A DNA stretch of 64,000 bases, taken from Ketobacter sp036337295 (GTDB lineage Bacteria; Pseudomonadota; Gammaproteobacteria; Pseudomonadales; Ketobacteraceae). Below are positions 25,262 to 32,757 of the stretch, piece by piece. The stretch spans positions 62,001 through 126,000 of the forward strand of contig JAYZEN010000009.1 of NCBI GenBank assembly GCA_036337295.1, read 5' to 3'. How positions within the stretch are numbered: position 1 is the stretch's first letter; the number at the start of each line of letters is the position of its first letter. The translations under genes were made by a program, and so were the position numbers. The notes beneath the pieces were generated by a model. The model ran no database searches and was not told where the DNA came from. It was given only the letters and a program-made list of their open reading frames with translations.

Positions 25262-25537
25262 ATGTCTAATCAGCGACGCTATCTGCGCACTGCATTGCGC
25301 TGCCGCTTCAAAATCTGGAGCGACACCATCGCACCCATGACCGTGTACACCAGGGATATTTCAGATGGTGGGGTGTTCCTTGTGATGGATCCCCAGGAGC
25401 AGGAAGTTCCACCGGTGGGTACAGTACTGAAGGGTCAGGTTCAGGGCCTGATGGATGATGCACCCATTGTCACGCTGGAGGTGGTGCGAATGGTGGAGGA
25501 AGGCATCGGTTTGAGCTTCTTGTCAGACACAAAATAG
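25262..25537 (+). CDS. PilZ-domain protein
   Basis: A 91-residue single PilZ domain: the N-terminal RRYLRTALRCRFKIW carries the RxxxR c-di-GMP-binding motif and TRDISDGGVFLV the (D/N)xSxxG motif. It would bind cyclic di-GMP and act as an effector in motility or surface behaviour. Start ATG 25262 has TATCGGGGATTT upstream. It stands alone ahead of the transhydrogenase operon. Confidence 0.9.
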   Translation: MSNQRRYLRTALRCRFKIWSDTIAPMTVYTRDISDGGVFLVMDPQEQEVPPVGTVLKGQVQGLMDDAPIVTLEVVRMVEEGIGLSFLSDTK

Positions 25538-25608
25538 GGGTTGTCATAAGCCACTTCACACGCTAGGTTATCAGCTCCGCCGGGCCCGGTGGGCATAAAC
25601 TTGCCCGT

Positions 25609-25623
25609 TTATAGGCCTATAAT
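25609..25623 (+). promoter_or_regulatory. Palindrome overlapping a -10-like box upstream of pntAA
   Basis: TTATAGGCCTATAA is a perfect 14-bp palindrome (25609-25622), 43 bases before the pntAA start; TATAAT (25618-25623) overlaps it and could be the -10 element. The arrangement suits repression by a dimeric regulator, but no convincing -35 box is visible. Confidence 0.45.
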
Positions 25624-25665
25624 CTAAAAATACCTATAAAAATCAATCGGTTTGGAGTTCGAAGA

Positions 25666-26808
25666 ATGTTAGTGGGTATACCGAGAGAGATATACCCTGG
25701 GGAGAATCGCGTGGCTGTTATTCCCTCAGGTATACAAATATTAACAGGCGCAGGCTTTGACGTTGTAGTGCAAAGCGGCGCAGGGGAAGCTTCTCATTAT
25801 GATGATGACGAGTTCCGCAATGCAGGGGCCAGCATTGCACCGGACGCCGCATCTTTGTATGAACAGGCTGACCTGGTTTTAAAGGTGCGCCATCTGGTTG
25901 ACAATGAACCGGATCTCATTAAAGAAGGCTCCACCCTGATTTGCATGTTGGATGCCTGGTTCAACCAGGATTTGGTGAAAGCTCTGGCCGCCAAGAACGT
26001 GCGCAGTTTCGCCCTGGAGTTCATCCCCCGCATCACTCGTGCCCAAAGCATGGACGTACTCAGTTCCATGGCCGCGATTTCCGGTTATCGGGCGGTGTTG
26101 GCGGGCGCCATGGTGTTGCCCCAATACTTCCCCATGCTGATGACCGCCGCCGGTACCATTCATCCCGCAAAAGTGTTCATCATCGGTTCCGGTGTGGCGG
26201 GGCTGATGGCCATCTCCACCGCCCGCCGTTTGGGTGCCGTGGTGGAAGCGTATGACACTCGGGTGGAAGTAAAAGAGCAGGTGGAAAGTCTGGGTGCCAA
26301 GTTCGTTGAGTTCGATCTGCCCCAGGAAGAAGGCACCAGCTCCGGCGGTTACGCCAAGCAGCAGTCAGAAGCCTTCTATAAAGCCCAGCGAGAGCAGATG
26401 TCTGCCAAGGTGTCTCAGTCTGATCTGGTGATCACCACCGCGGCGATTCCCGGCAAACCGTCTCCGCGACTGATTACCGCCGATATGCTGAAGTGCATGA
26501 AGAAGGGCTCCGTCATTGTGGATCTGGCAGCAGAACGGGGTGGTAATGTGGAAGGCACTGTGGTCAATCAGAAAGTCTATGTGGATGGTGTCACCATCAT
26601 CGGCTACGTTGATCACCCTTCCCGGGTTCCGGTTCACGCTTCCCAGTTGTTCACCAAAAACATCACCACCTTCCTGCAGAACATGGCGAAAGACGGTGAG
26701 CTCACCATGAACCTGGAAGACGAAATTGTTGCGGCCACACTGGTAACAGACGGCGGCGAAATCAAACATGCTGGCCTGCTGGAAGCGATAGAGAAGGGGG
26801 CAAAATAA
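25666..26808 (+). CDS. pntAA: NAD(P) transhydrogenase alpha subunit, domain I part (PntAA type)
   Basis: A 380-residue NAD(H)-binding subunit of the proton-translocating transhydrogenase in its split, Rhodospirillum-like form. The family start MLVGIPREIYPGENRVA is present, with the NAD-binding IIGSGVAGLMAISTARRLGA and the mobile-loop region. With the next two genes it couples proton import to NADPH formation. The stop and the next ATG share one base. It starts a three-gene operon. Confidence 0.95.
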   Translation: MLVGIPREIYPGENRVAVIPSGIQILTGAGFDVVVQSGAGEASHYDDDEFRNAGASIAPDAASLYEQADLVLKVRHLVDNEPDLIKEGSTLICMLDAWFNQDLVKALAAKNVRSFALEFIPRITRAQSMDVLSSMAAISGYRAVLAGAMVLPQYFPMLMTAAGTIHPAKVFIIGSGVAGLMAISTARRLGAVVEAYDTRVEVKEQVESLGAKFVEFDLPQEEGTSSGGYAKQQSEAFYKAQREQMSAKVSQSDLVITTAAIPGKPSPRLITADMLKCMKKGSVIVDLAAERGGNVEGTVVNQKVYVDGVTIIGYVDHPSRVPVHASQLFTKNITTFLQNMAKDGELTMNLEDEIVAATLVTDGGEIKHAGLLEAIEKGAK

Positions 26809-27092
26809 TGGAAATGTTAATGTTGACGCTCACAATTTTCGTGTTGGCGATTTTTGTGGGTGTGGAGGTTATCAACAAGGTGCCTCCCACGTTGCATACA
26901 CCGCTGATGAGCGGCACCAATGCGATCTCCGGTATTGTGGTGGTGGGTGCCATCATCAGTTCCGGTGGTGGCGAGCAAACCGATGGTCTGTCCACTTTCC
27001 TGGGTGTGCTGGCGATCATTCTGGCCTGTATCAACATTTTCGGCGGTTTTACTGTAACCGACCGTATGTTGCACATGTTCAAAAAGAAATAA
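26808..27092 (+). CDS. pntAB: NAD(P) transhydrogenase alpha subunit, membrane part (PntAB type)
   Basis: A 94-residue membrane subunit with three predicted helices (about 4-20, 40-60 and 65-85). PPTLHTPLMSGTNAISGIV is the conserved segment, and the small size is typical of split systems. It forms the proton channel with PntB. It overlaps pntAA by one base and ends 18 bases before pntB. Confidence 0.94.
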   Translation: MEMLMLTLTIFVLAIFVGVEVINKVPPTLHTPLMSGTNAISGIVVVGAIISSGGGEQTDGLSTFLGVLAIILACINIFGGFTVTDRMLHMFKKK

Positions 27093-27110
27093 GGCTAAGA
27101 AGGAAAGCAC

Positions 27111-28538
27111 ATGCACTCGTTTATTAATTTCGCTTATCTTGTCGCGGCCGTATTGTTTATCTACGGCATCAAGGGGATGACCACGCCGAAGACGGCGGTT
27201 CGGGGTAACCAGCTGTCCGCTATTGGTATGTTGATCGCGGTGATTGCTGCTCTGCTGGAGCAGAACGTGGTGAGCTACCTCTATATTGTGATGGGGATAC
27301 TGATCGGTGCGGCCATTGGTACGTTCCTGGCGAAGAAGGTCCAGATGACCTCCATGCCGGAAATGGTGGCTGCTTTGAACGGTTTCGGTGGTGGTGCGTC
27401 ACTGCTGGTGGCGTCTGCCAATTATCTTGAAATGCAGAAAGCGGCATCCATGCCCATGGGCGTGATCATGGGCATGCCGGAAGCCAACACCCAGTGGGCC
27501 ATTGCCCTGATCTTCAGTATTCTGATCGGCGCCATCACCCTCACCGGCAGCTTTGTCGCGGTGGGCAAACTGATGGGTAAATTGGGCGATCCGTCTTCCA
27601 TCGGCATGTTCAAAGCCATCGTGAAGGTGTGTGTTGTCCTGTTGCTGGCCGGCTCCTGCTACTTCGTTTATACCGATCCGCTGCAGAACACGGATCTGTT
27701 GATCGTGATGGTGGTGATCTGCTTGCTGCTGGGTGTGGCGCTGGTGATTCCCATTGGCGGTGCGGACATGCCGGTGGTGATTGCCCTGCTGAACTCCTAT
27801 TCCGGTCTGGCGGGTTCGGCCACTGGTTTCGTCCTGGGCAATAATGGTTTGATCATTACCGGCTCCCTGGTGGGTGCATCCGGCCTGATCCTGACCACCA
27901 TCATGTGTAAAGCGATGAACCGATCACTGACCAACGTGTTGTTCGGTGGCTCCATGGCGGCCCAGGCGGGTGTGTCCAAGGATGAGAACGATGCCTTCTA
28001 TGAAGGCAAAGTGAAGGTCACCAGTGCAGACGAAGTGGCCATGTTGCTGGATTCCGCCAAGAAAGTAGTGTTTGTTCCCGGCTACGGCCTGGCGGTGGCA
28101 CAGGCACAACATGCCACCCGTGAGCTGGCCAGCATGCTGCAGAAACACGGTATTGATGTGAAGTACGCGATTCACCCGGTGGCAGGCCGTATGCCCGGTC
28201 ACATGAACGTGTTGCTGGCGGAAGCGGAAGTGCCCTACGAGCAATTGGTGGAAATGGATACCATTAACCCGGAATTCGCCCAAACCGATGTGGCCATCGT
28301 ACTGGGGGCCAACGACGTGACCAATCCGGCGGCGTCCAAGGACCCGAACTCACCGATTTTCGGTATGCCGATTCTGGAAGTGGCCAACGCCAAGACGGTG
28401 ATCGTGGTGAAGCGTGGTTTGTCACCCGGTTTTGCCGGTATTCCCAACGAGCTGTTTATCAATGAGAACAGCTTGATGGTGCACGGTGATGCCAAGCTGG
28501 TGTTGCAGGAAATCATCGGTGCGATGAAAGATTTGTAA
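27111..28538 (+). CDS. pntB: NAD(P) transhydrogenase beta subunit
   Basis: A 475-residue protein: membrane domain with about eight to nine helices (residues 1-250) and a cytoplasmic NADP(H)-binding domain (about 280-475) with VPGYGLAVAQAQH, RMPGHMNVLLAEA and GANDVTNPAA motifs. Family length is normal (E. coli PntB 462). It supplies NADPH at the expense of the proton gradient, useful for reductive lipid and wax synthesis. Confidence 0.96.
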   Translation: MHSFINFAYLVAAVLFIYGIKGMTTPKTAVRGNQLSAIGMLIAVIAALLEQNVVSYLYIVMGILIGAAIGTFLAKKVQMTSMPEMVAALNGFGGGASLLVASANYLEMQKAASMPMGVIMGMPEANTQWAIALIFSILIGAITLTGSFVAVGKLMGKLGDPSSIGMFKAIVKVCVVLLLAGSCYFVYTDPLQNTDLLIVMVVICLLLGVALVIPIGGADMPVVIALLNSYSGLAGSATGFVLGNNGLIITGSLVGASGLILTTIMCKAMNRSLTNVLFGGSMAAQAGVSKDENDAFYEGKVKVTSADEVAMLLDSAKKVVFVPGYGLAVAQAQHATRELASMLQKHGIDVKYAIHPVAGRMPGHMNVLLAEAEVPYEQLVEMDTINPEFAQTDVAIVLGANDVTNPAASKDPNSPIFGMPILEVANAKTVIVVKRGLSPGFAGIPNELFINENSLMVHGDAKLVLQEIIGAMKDL

Positions 28539-28563
28539 TACCGGTAGTACCTGGCGATAGTAC

Positions 28564-28586
28564 CTACTCGTAGGACCTACGAGTAG
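28564..28586. repeat. Perfect 11-bp inverted repeat after pntB
   Basis: CTACTCGTAGG (28564-28574), one base, CCTACGAGTAG (28576-28586). GTACC motifs recur nearby. It sits just upstream of the terminator hairpin, so two stem-loops follow each other in the pntB 3' untranslated region. Confidence 0.85.
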
Positions 28587-28592
28587 TACCAC

Positions 28593-28620
28593 AAAAAAGC
28601 ACGCTTCGGCGTGCTTTTTT
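28593..28620. terminator. Bidirectional terminator between pntB and the TesB-like gene
   Basis: Perfect 12-bp stem AAAAAAGCACGC / GCGTGCTTTTTT around a TTCG tetraloop. Symmetric A and T runs let it serve both convergent genes. Confidence 0.95.
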
Positions 28621-28640
28621 GTTTTCTGGCGCGGCTGGTG

Positions 28641-29423
28641 TCAGCCAAAGACCACCATGTTCTGCCGGCTTAGGGCGATGGGCTTGCCGTTGGGGCCCCA
28701 CAGCATGACCGATTGGTGGGTGTAGCCTTCGCCGGCGGCCACCAGGTCTGCGTCCACCCGCCAGTTCTCCAGCGGCAGCCCGTTATAGTCCTCACCTAAA
28801 AATTCCAGCATCCAGGTCATGGAGCTGCCAGGCACCGGCTGGCGCAGGTGGCTGAGGGCCACCGGGGGAATGAAGTCCGCCAGTGCCACCACATGATATT
28901 CGCTGCAGGCCTGCTCTCCGGGCATGCCCAGTTGCACCACGTGGTGGGTGCTGTCGTCGCCGCCGAACGGCAGTTTTCCCACCAGCCAGGTGGCGCTGAA
29001 ATGTTTGGTGAAGCCGGGCACGCCGGGCAATTGTTTGAAGTGGCGGGGCCGTTCACTGTCCACCGCCGGTTGTTGGGGGGTAATGTTGACGGCGGATTCC
29101 CGCGCGGCACCGAACACGCCCACCACCAGGGCCACCACGTTTTCCTCGTCATCCAGCAGCCGGGCTTCGGCGTGGGTGACGTTTTTGCCGGCGCGAATTA
29201 CCGACGCCACGGCTCTCACCTGCGGAGTGCGGGCCGGTTGGATAAAGGTGGTTTGCAGGGAGCGTAAGGGCACTTCCGGTAGCAGAGAGCGCATGGCGTG
29301 CAGGCAGAGGATGGTCTGCAACCCGCCAAACAGGGCGCGGCCCTGCAGCCAGTCAGCGGGGTCGGGCAGCAGGCTGACGCCGGGCTCAGATTGGATGCTG
29401 GTGAGTAAATCGGTGAATTGCAT
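28641..29423 (-). CDS. TesB-like acyl-CoA thioesterase (double hotdog)
   Basis: A 260-residue protein of the TesB / thioesterase-like superfamily with two hotdog repeats: N-terminal LQGRALFGGLQTILCLHAM and LRSLQTTFIQPAR, C-terminal LGEDYNGLPLENWRVDADLVAAGEGYTHQSVMLW. It hydrolyses acyl-CoA to the free acid. ATG 29423 (MQFTDLL) follows GGAGGAGCC, an excellent ribosome-binding site; an upstream ATG 33 bases away is less likely. A sigma-54-type promoter sits about 67-83 bases upstream, just after the end of the sigma-54 activator gene. Confidence 0.85.
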   Translation of the reverse strand: MQFTDLLTSIQSEPGVSLLPDPADWLQGRALFGGLQTILCLHAMRSLLPEVPLRSLQTTFIQPARTPQVRAVASVIRAGKNVTHAEARLLDDEENVVALVVGVFGAARESAVNITPQQPAVDSERPRHFKQLPGVPGFTKHFSATWLVGKLPFGGDDSTHHVVQLGMPGEQACSEYHVVALADFIPPVALSHLRQPVPGSSMTWMLEFLGEDYNGLPLENWRVDADLVAAGEGYTHQSVMLWGPNGKPIALSRQNMVVFG

Positions 29424-29489
29424 GGCTCCTCCGGAAACAGCTGGATGTTCCAACATGGTAGGTTGAAATACGGCATGGTCAACGTTTTT

Positions 29490-29506
29490 CGCACTAATGG
29501 TGCCAA
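29490..29506 (-). promoter_or_regulatory. Sigma-54 promoter candidate for the TesB-like gene
   Basis: On the minus strand the sequence reads TTGGCACCATTAGTGCG: the -24 GG and -12 GC are exactly ten bases apart as sigma-54 requires, and TGGCAC matches the consensus. The start point would lie near 29479. An imperfect copy of the cyd upstream motif overlaps the -24 box. Confidence 0.6.
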
Positions 29507-29517
29507 AATGGACGTTA

Positions 29518-30822
29518 TTAGTCCGTTTCCGCCTGCTTCAGCCTGGCCAGTTTGCGATAAAGAGTGCGTTCACTGACACCCAGTTGCTGCGCCAGCTGCG
29601 CCGGGCTGCCAGCGAACACTTCCTGGGCGTGGTGCAGATACTGCAGCTCGATTTCCTCCAGGGTGTGGAGCTTTTCGGCGAAGTGGCTTTTGTCGTGGGC
29701 GGAAATCAGGTCGGTGATGTCGCCGGGCAGGTGCTTGGTCTGGATCACGTGGTCGTCCGCCAGCAGAGAGGCCCGGATCAGGATGTTGCGCAGCTCGCGG
29801 ATGTTGCCGGGAAACCGGTAGCGGGCCAGCTGGCGCAGGGCTGCGTTACTCACATAGGTGTGCTCCGGCACCGGCGGCTTGGCCAGCAAGGCTTCACAGA
29901 GGGCGGGCAGATCCTCCTTGCGCTCCCGCAGGGGCGGCAGGTGGATGGGGAAGGTGGCGAGCCGGTAATAGAGGTCTTCGCGAAAGGTGCCCTGTTCCAC
30001 CATCTCCTTCAGGTTTTTGTGGCTGGCGCAGATCAGGCGGAAATCCGTACGTTCCATCTCGGTGGCACCAATGGGGCGGAAGGAGCCGGTTTCCAACAGG
30101 CGCAGCAATTTCACCTGCAGGTTGATGGGAATGTCCCCCACTTCATCGAGGAACAGGGTGCCGCCGCTGGCACTGGCGGCGAGCCCCTCACGGTCACTGC
30201 GGGCACCGGTAAAAGCGCCTTTGCGGTAGCCGAACAATTCGCTTTCAAACAGGTTTTCGTTAATGCCGCTGCATTCCAGGACCACAAACTTGCCCAGGCG
30301 CCGCTCGCTGGCATCGTGAATGGCTTTGGCGATCAGCTCCTTGCCGGTGCCGGACTCCCCCTCCAGCAGCACACTCACGTTGGTGGGGGCCACCCGGTAC
30401 ACACTTTCCATCATCCCTTGGAACGGCGGCGATTCCCCCACCAGGGCCTTGTTGCTGGCCAGGGGGCTGGCGGATTCCGACTCGGTGATCACTTCGATGT
30501 AGCCCAGGTGGTCACCCTTGCCGTCCGGCACCGGCAGCACCTGTACATTGCAGTATTGGCGATGATCCTGCTGCTGATGGATGTGCAGGCAGCGGGCGGG
30601 TTGGCTGGAGCTTTGCGCCTGTTGCAGAGGGCAGGATTCGCCGTGGGTGTGGCAGGGGCTGTCGTAACTGTGGGAAACGTTGTAGCAGCGGCTGCCCTCC
30701 TGGGGGGTGCCGTAACGCTTCTCATAGGCCGGGTTGCTGGCCAGAATCCGGTAGCTCTTGTCGATAAAAATGGCTGGCTTATCAAACAGGGTCAGCAGGC
30801 CTGCCGGTTCGATATTGATCAT
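29518..30822 (-). CDS. Sigma-54-dependent transcriptional activator with Cys/His-rich PAS domain
   Basis: A 434-residue enhancer-binding protein. An N-terminal PAS-like domain (about 1-118) contains Cys46, Cys57, Cys64, Cys78 and Cys91 plus several His (PCHTHGESCPL; CLHIH), suggesting metal, haem or Fe-S binding. The AAA+ domain follows: Walker A GESGTGK (155-161), sigma-54-contacting GAFTGA (202-207), Walker B GTLFLDEVGD (221-230). It ends in a Fis-type helix-turn-helix (LGVSERTLYRKLARLK). ATG 30822 is preferred; the frame is open to an ATG at 30888. It is divergent from cydPABX, which has a sigma-54 promoter, so it probably controls that operon and perhaps the TesB-like gene. Confidence 0.9.
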   Translation of the reverse strand: MINIEPAGLLTLFDKPAIFIDKSYRILASNPAYEKRYGTPQEGSRCYNVSHSYDSPCHTHGESCPLQQAQSSSQPARCLHIHQQQDHRQYCNVQVLPVPDGKGDHLGYIEVITESESASPLASNKALVGESPPFQGMMESVYRVAPTNVSVLLEGESGTGKELIAKAIHDASERRLGKFVVLECSGINENLFESELFGYRKGAFTGARSDREGLAASASGGTLFLDEVGDIPINLQVKLLRLLETGSFRPIGATEMERTDFRLICASHKNLKEMVEQGTFREDLYYRLATFPIHLPPLRERKEDLPALCEALLAKPPVPEHTYVSNAALRQLARYRFPGNIRELRNILIRASLLADDHVIQTKHLPGDITDLISAHDKSHFAEKLHTLEEIELQYLHHAQEVFAGSPAQLAQQLGVSERTLYRKLARLKQAETD

Positions 30823-30828
30823 GTGTGC

Positions 30829-30866
30829 TGTCCAAAATGGCAGTATCAGTCTGTCAAATATGGCAG
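30829..30866. promoter_or_regulatory. Tandem candidate upstream activator sites for cydPABX
   Basis: Two 15-bp copies, TGTCCAAAATGGCAG (30829-30843) and TGTCAAATATGGCAG (30852-30866), spaced by 23 bp, with a weaker ATGGCA-bearing copy near 30878-30892. They lie about 95-130 bases upstream of the sigma-54 -24 box, the usual distance for enhancer sites, and just ahead of the activator's own start. An A/T-rich stretch (30895-30945) between them and the promoter could favour DNA looping. Confidence 0.6.
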
Positions 30867-30960
30867 AGGTCGGCCTTTGTGGCAACATGGCAAGTATTTA
30901 GAGAGTCAATATTTATATAAAAAACAGTAATATAAAAAATATATCCAGGGTGCATCAGGC

Positions 30961-30976
30961 TGGCATGAGCGATGCT
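30961..30976 (+). promoter_or_regulatory. Sigma-54 promoter candidate for cydPABX
   Basis: TGGCATGAGCGATGCT has GG (30962-30963) and GC (30974-30975) separated by ten bases, matching the -24/-12 sigma-54 consensus (TGGCAyr-N4-TTGCa) with small deviations. The predicted start near 30987 leaves about 44 bases before the cydP ATG. Confidence 0.65.
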
Positions 30977-31030
30977 ATTAGGAAGCTTGGGACTGTTGTT
31001 TCTGTCAGCCACTGAGAGGGGCCTTGAATC

Positions 31031-31204
31031 ATGCAACGAATGGATCTGTCACTGGGCAGGCATATCACCTGGATACTGCTGGTGAAACTGGTGCTGATCA
31101 TCAGCCTGAAGATGGCCTTTTTCCCCTCTCTGGAACAGCAACACCAACCTGCCGACCTGTACCTTGATTCGCCTGCGGAAGCTTCCGCTAAGGAGCACCC
31201 ATGA
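31031..31204 (+). CDS. cydP: Cytochrome bd oxidase putative small subunit CydP
   Basis: A 57-residue protein with one hydrophobic helix (residues 12-33, ITWILLVKLVLIISLKMAFF) and a polar tail. Position directly ahead of cydA, with ATGA overlap of stop and start, and the overall look match the CydP small-subunit family found in proteobacterial bd operons. It may stabilise the oxidase like CydX. It is the first gene of the operon behind the sigma-54 promoter. Confidence 0.8.
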   Translation: MQRMDLSLGRHITWILLVKLVLIISLKMAFFPSLEQQHQPADLYLDSPAEASAKEHP

Positions 31205-32757
31205 TCGATGCCTCTGCCGTTGAAGTGGCACGCTTGCAGTTTGCCCTCACGGCTTTGTTTCATTTTATTTTTGTGCCGCTCACTCTGGGATTGTCGTTCA
31301 TCCTTGCCATCATGGAGTCGGCGTATGTACTGACCCAGAAGGCGGTATACAAGGACATGACCCGTTTCTGGGGCAAGTTGTTCGGGATCAATTTTGCCTT
31401 GGGGGTGACCACGGGGCTGACCATGGAATTCCAGTTCGGCACCAACTGGGCTTATTACTCCCACTACGTGGGGGATATTTTCGGGGTGCCCCTGGCCATC
31501 GAGGGTTTGATGGCGTTCTTCCTGGAAAGCACCCTGATCGGCCTGTTCTTTTTTGGTTGGGACCGACTCAGCCAGCGCCAGCACCTGGCGGTGACCTGGC
31601 TGGTGGCCCTGGGTTCCAATCTGTCGGCGCTGTGGATACTGATTGCCAACGGCTGGATGCAGAATCCGGTGGGGGCGGAGTTCAATTACGAAACCATGCG
31701 CATGGAACTGACCTCCATGGGTGAGGTGTTTTTCAATCCGGTGGCCCAGGTGAAGTTCGTACATACGGTAGCAGCCGGCTATGTGACCGGGGCCATGTTT
31801 GTGCTGGGTATCTCCAGTTGGTATCTGCTGAGGGGGCGGGACATCCCCTTTGCCCGCCGCTCCTTCGCCATTGCCGCCAGTTTCGGCACGGCGTCGATCC
31901 TGTCAGTGATCGTGCTGGGGGACGAATCCGGTTACGAGCTGGGGGACGTGCAAAAAACCAAACTGGCGGCCATTGAGGCGGAATGGCAAACCCATGAACC
32001 CCCGGCGGCGTTCACACTGATCGGTTGGCCCGACGATGAGGCGCAAACCACTCACTATGCGGTTCGGATTCCCTATGCGCTGGGCATCGTTGCCACCCGT
32101 AGCCTGGACGAGCCGGTGCTGGGGATCGCCGATCTGAAACAACAGCACGAAGCGCGCATTCGCAATGGTATGGTGGCCTATGGCCTGCTGCAGCAACTGC
32201 GGCAGGAGGGGGTGACCGAGGCAACGCGGGCCGCCTTTGAGCAGGTGAAAGGGGATTTGGGTTACGGATTGCTGTTGAAGCAGGACGTGCCGGATGTGGT
32301 CAGTGCCACCGAAGCGGATATCCAGGCGGCGGTGGATCGCTCCATTCCCAAAGTATGGCCCTTGTTCTTCGGTTTTCGGGTCATGGTGGGGGCGGGCTTC
32401 TTTATGTTGTTGGTGTTCCTGCTGGCGTTTTATGAATCCACCCGCCATCACATTGGCGAGAGAAAATGGGTGTTGCGCATGGCGTTCTATTCCATCCCGC
32501 TGCCCTGGATTGCGGCGGAGTGTGGCTGGATCGTGGCGGAGTATGGGCGCCAGCCCTGGTCCATTGGCGAAATCCTGCCTACCCATCTGTCCGCTTCCAG
32601 CCTGGCGGCCGGGGATGTCTGGAGCAGCCTGATTGCCATCGTGCTGTTCTACACCGGCTTGTTTATCGTGGAAATGTTCTTGATGGTGCACTTTGTACGG
32701 AAAGGCCCCAGCAGCCTGGGTACCGGTCGTTATCACCATGAAGGAGAAGCCCAATGA
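31201..32757 (+). CDS. cydA: Cytochrome bd ubiquinol oxidase subunit I
   Basis: A 518-residue membrane subunit (E. coli 522). Haem ligands are recognisable: His21 in ALFHFIFVPL (b595), His in KFVHTVAAGYVTG (b558) and Met in FRVMVGAGFF (b558). The quinol-site Q loop and the GWIVAEYGRQPW motif are present. It oxidises quinol and reduces O2 to water with high affinity. It overlaps cydP and cydB by four bases each. Confidence 0.97.
   Translation: MIDASAVEVARLQFALTALFHFIFVPLTLGLSFILAIMESAYVLTQKAVYKDMTRFWGKLFGINFALGVTTGLTMEFQFGTNWAYYSHYVGDIFGVPLAIEGLMAFFLESTLIGLFFFGWDRLSQRQHLAVTWLVALGSNLSALWILIANGWMQNPVGAEFNYETMRMELTSMGEVFFNPVAQVKFVHTVAAGYVTGAMFVLGISSWYLLRGRDIPFARRSFAIAASFGTASILSVIVLGDESGYELGDVQKTKLAAIEAEWQTHEPPAAFTLIGWPDDEAQTTHYAVRIPYALGIVATRSLDEPVLGIADLKQQHEARIRNGMVAYGLLQQLRQEGVTEATRAAFEQVKGDLGYGLLLKQDVPDVVSATEADIQAAVDRSIPKVWPLFFGFRVMVGAGFFMLLVFLLAFYESTRHHIGERKWVLRMAFYSIPLPWIAAECGWIVAEYGRQPWSIGEILPTHLSASSLAAGDVWSSLIAIVLFYTGLFIVEMFLMVHFVRKGPSSLGTGRYHHEGEAQ

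Noticed and set aside
29501..29513. Third activator site TGCCAAAATGGAC upstream of the TesB-like gene
   Set aside because: It overlaps the -24 box, which itself contains TTGGCA, so the resemblance to the cyd sites may be incidental; not listed as a separate site.
29497..30930. 477-codon plus-strand frame opposite the sigma-54 activator
   Set aside because: The minus-strand gene has Walker, GAFTGA and helix-turn-helix motifs; the opposite frame has none and lacks a ribosome-binding site.
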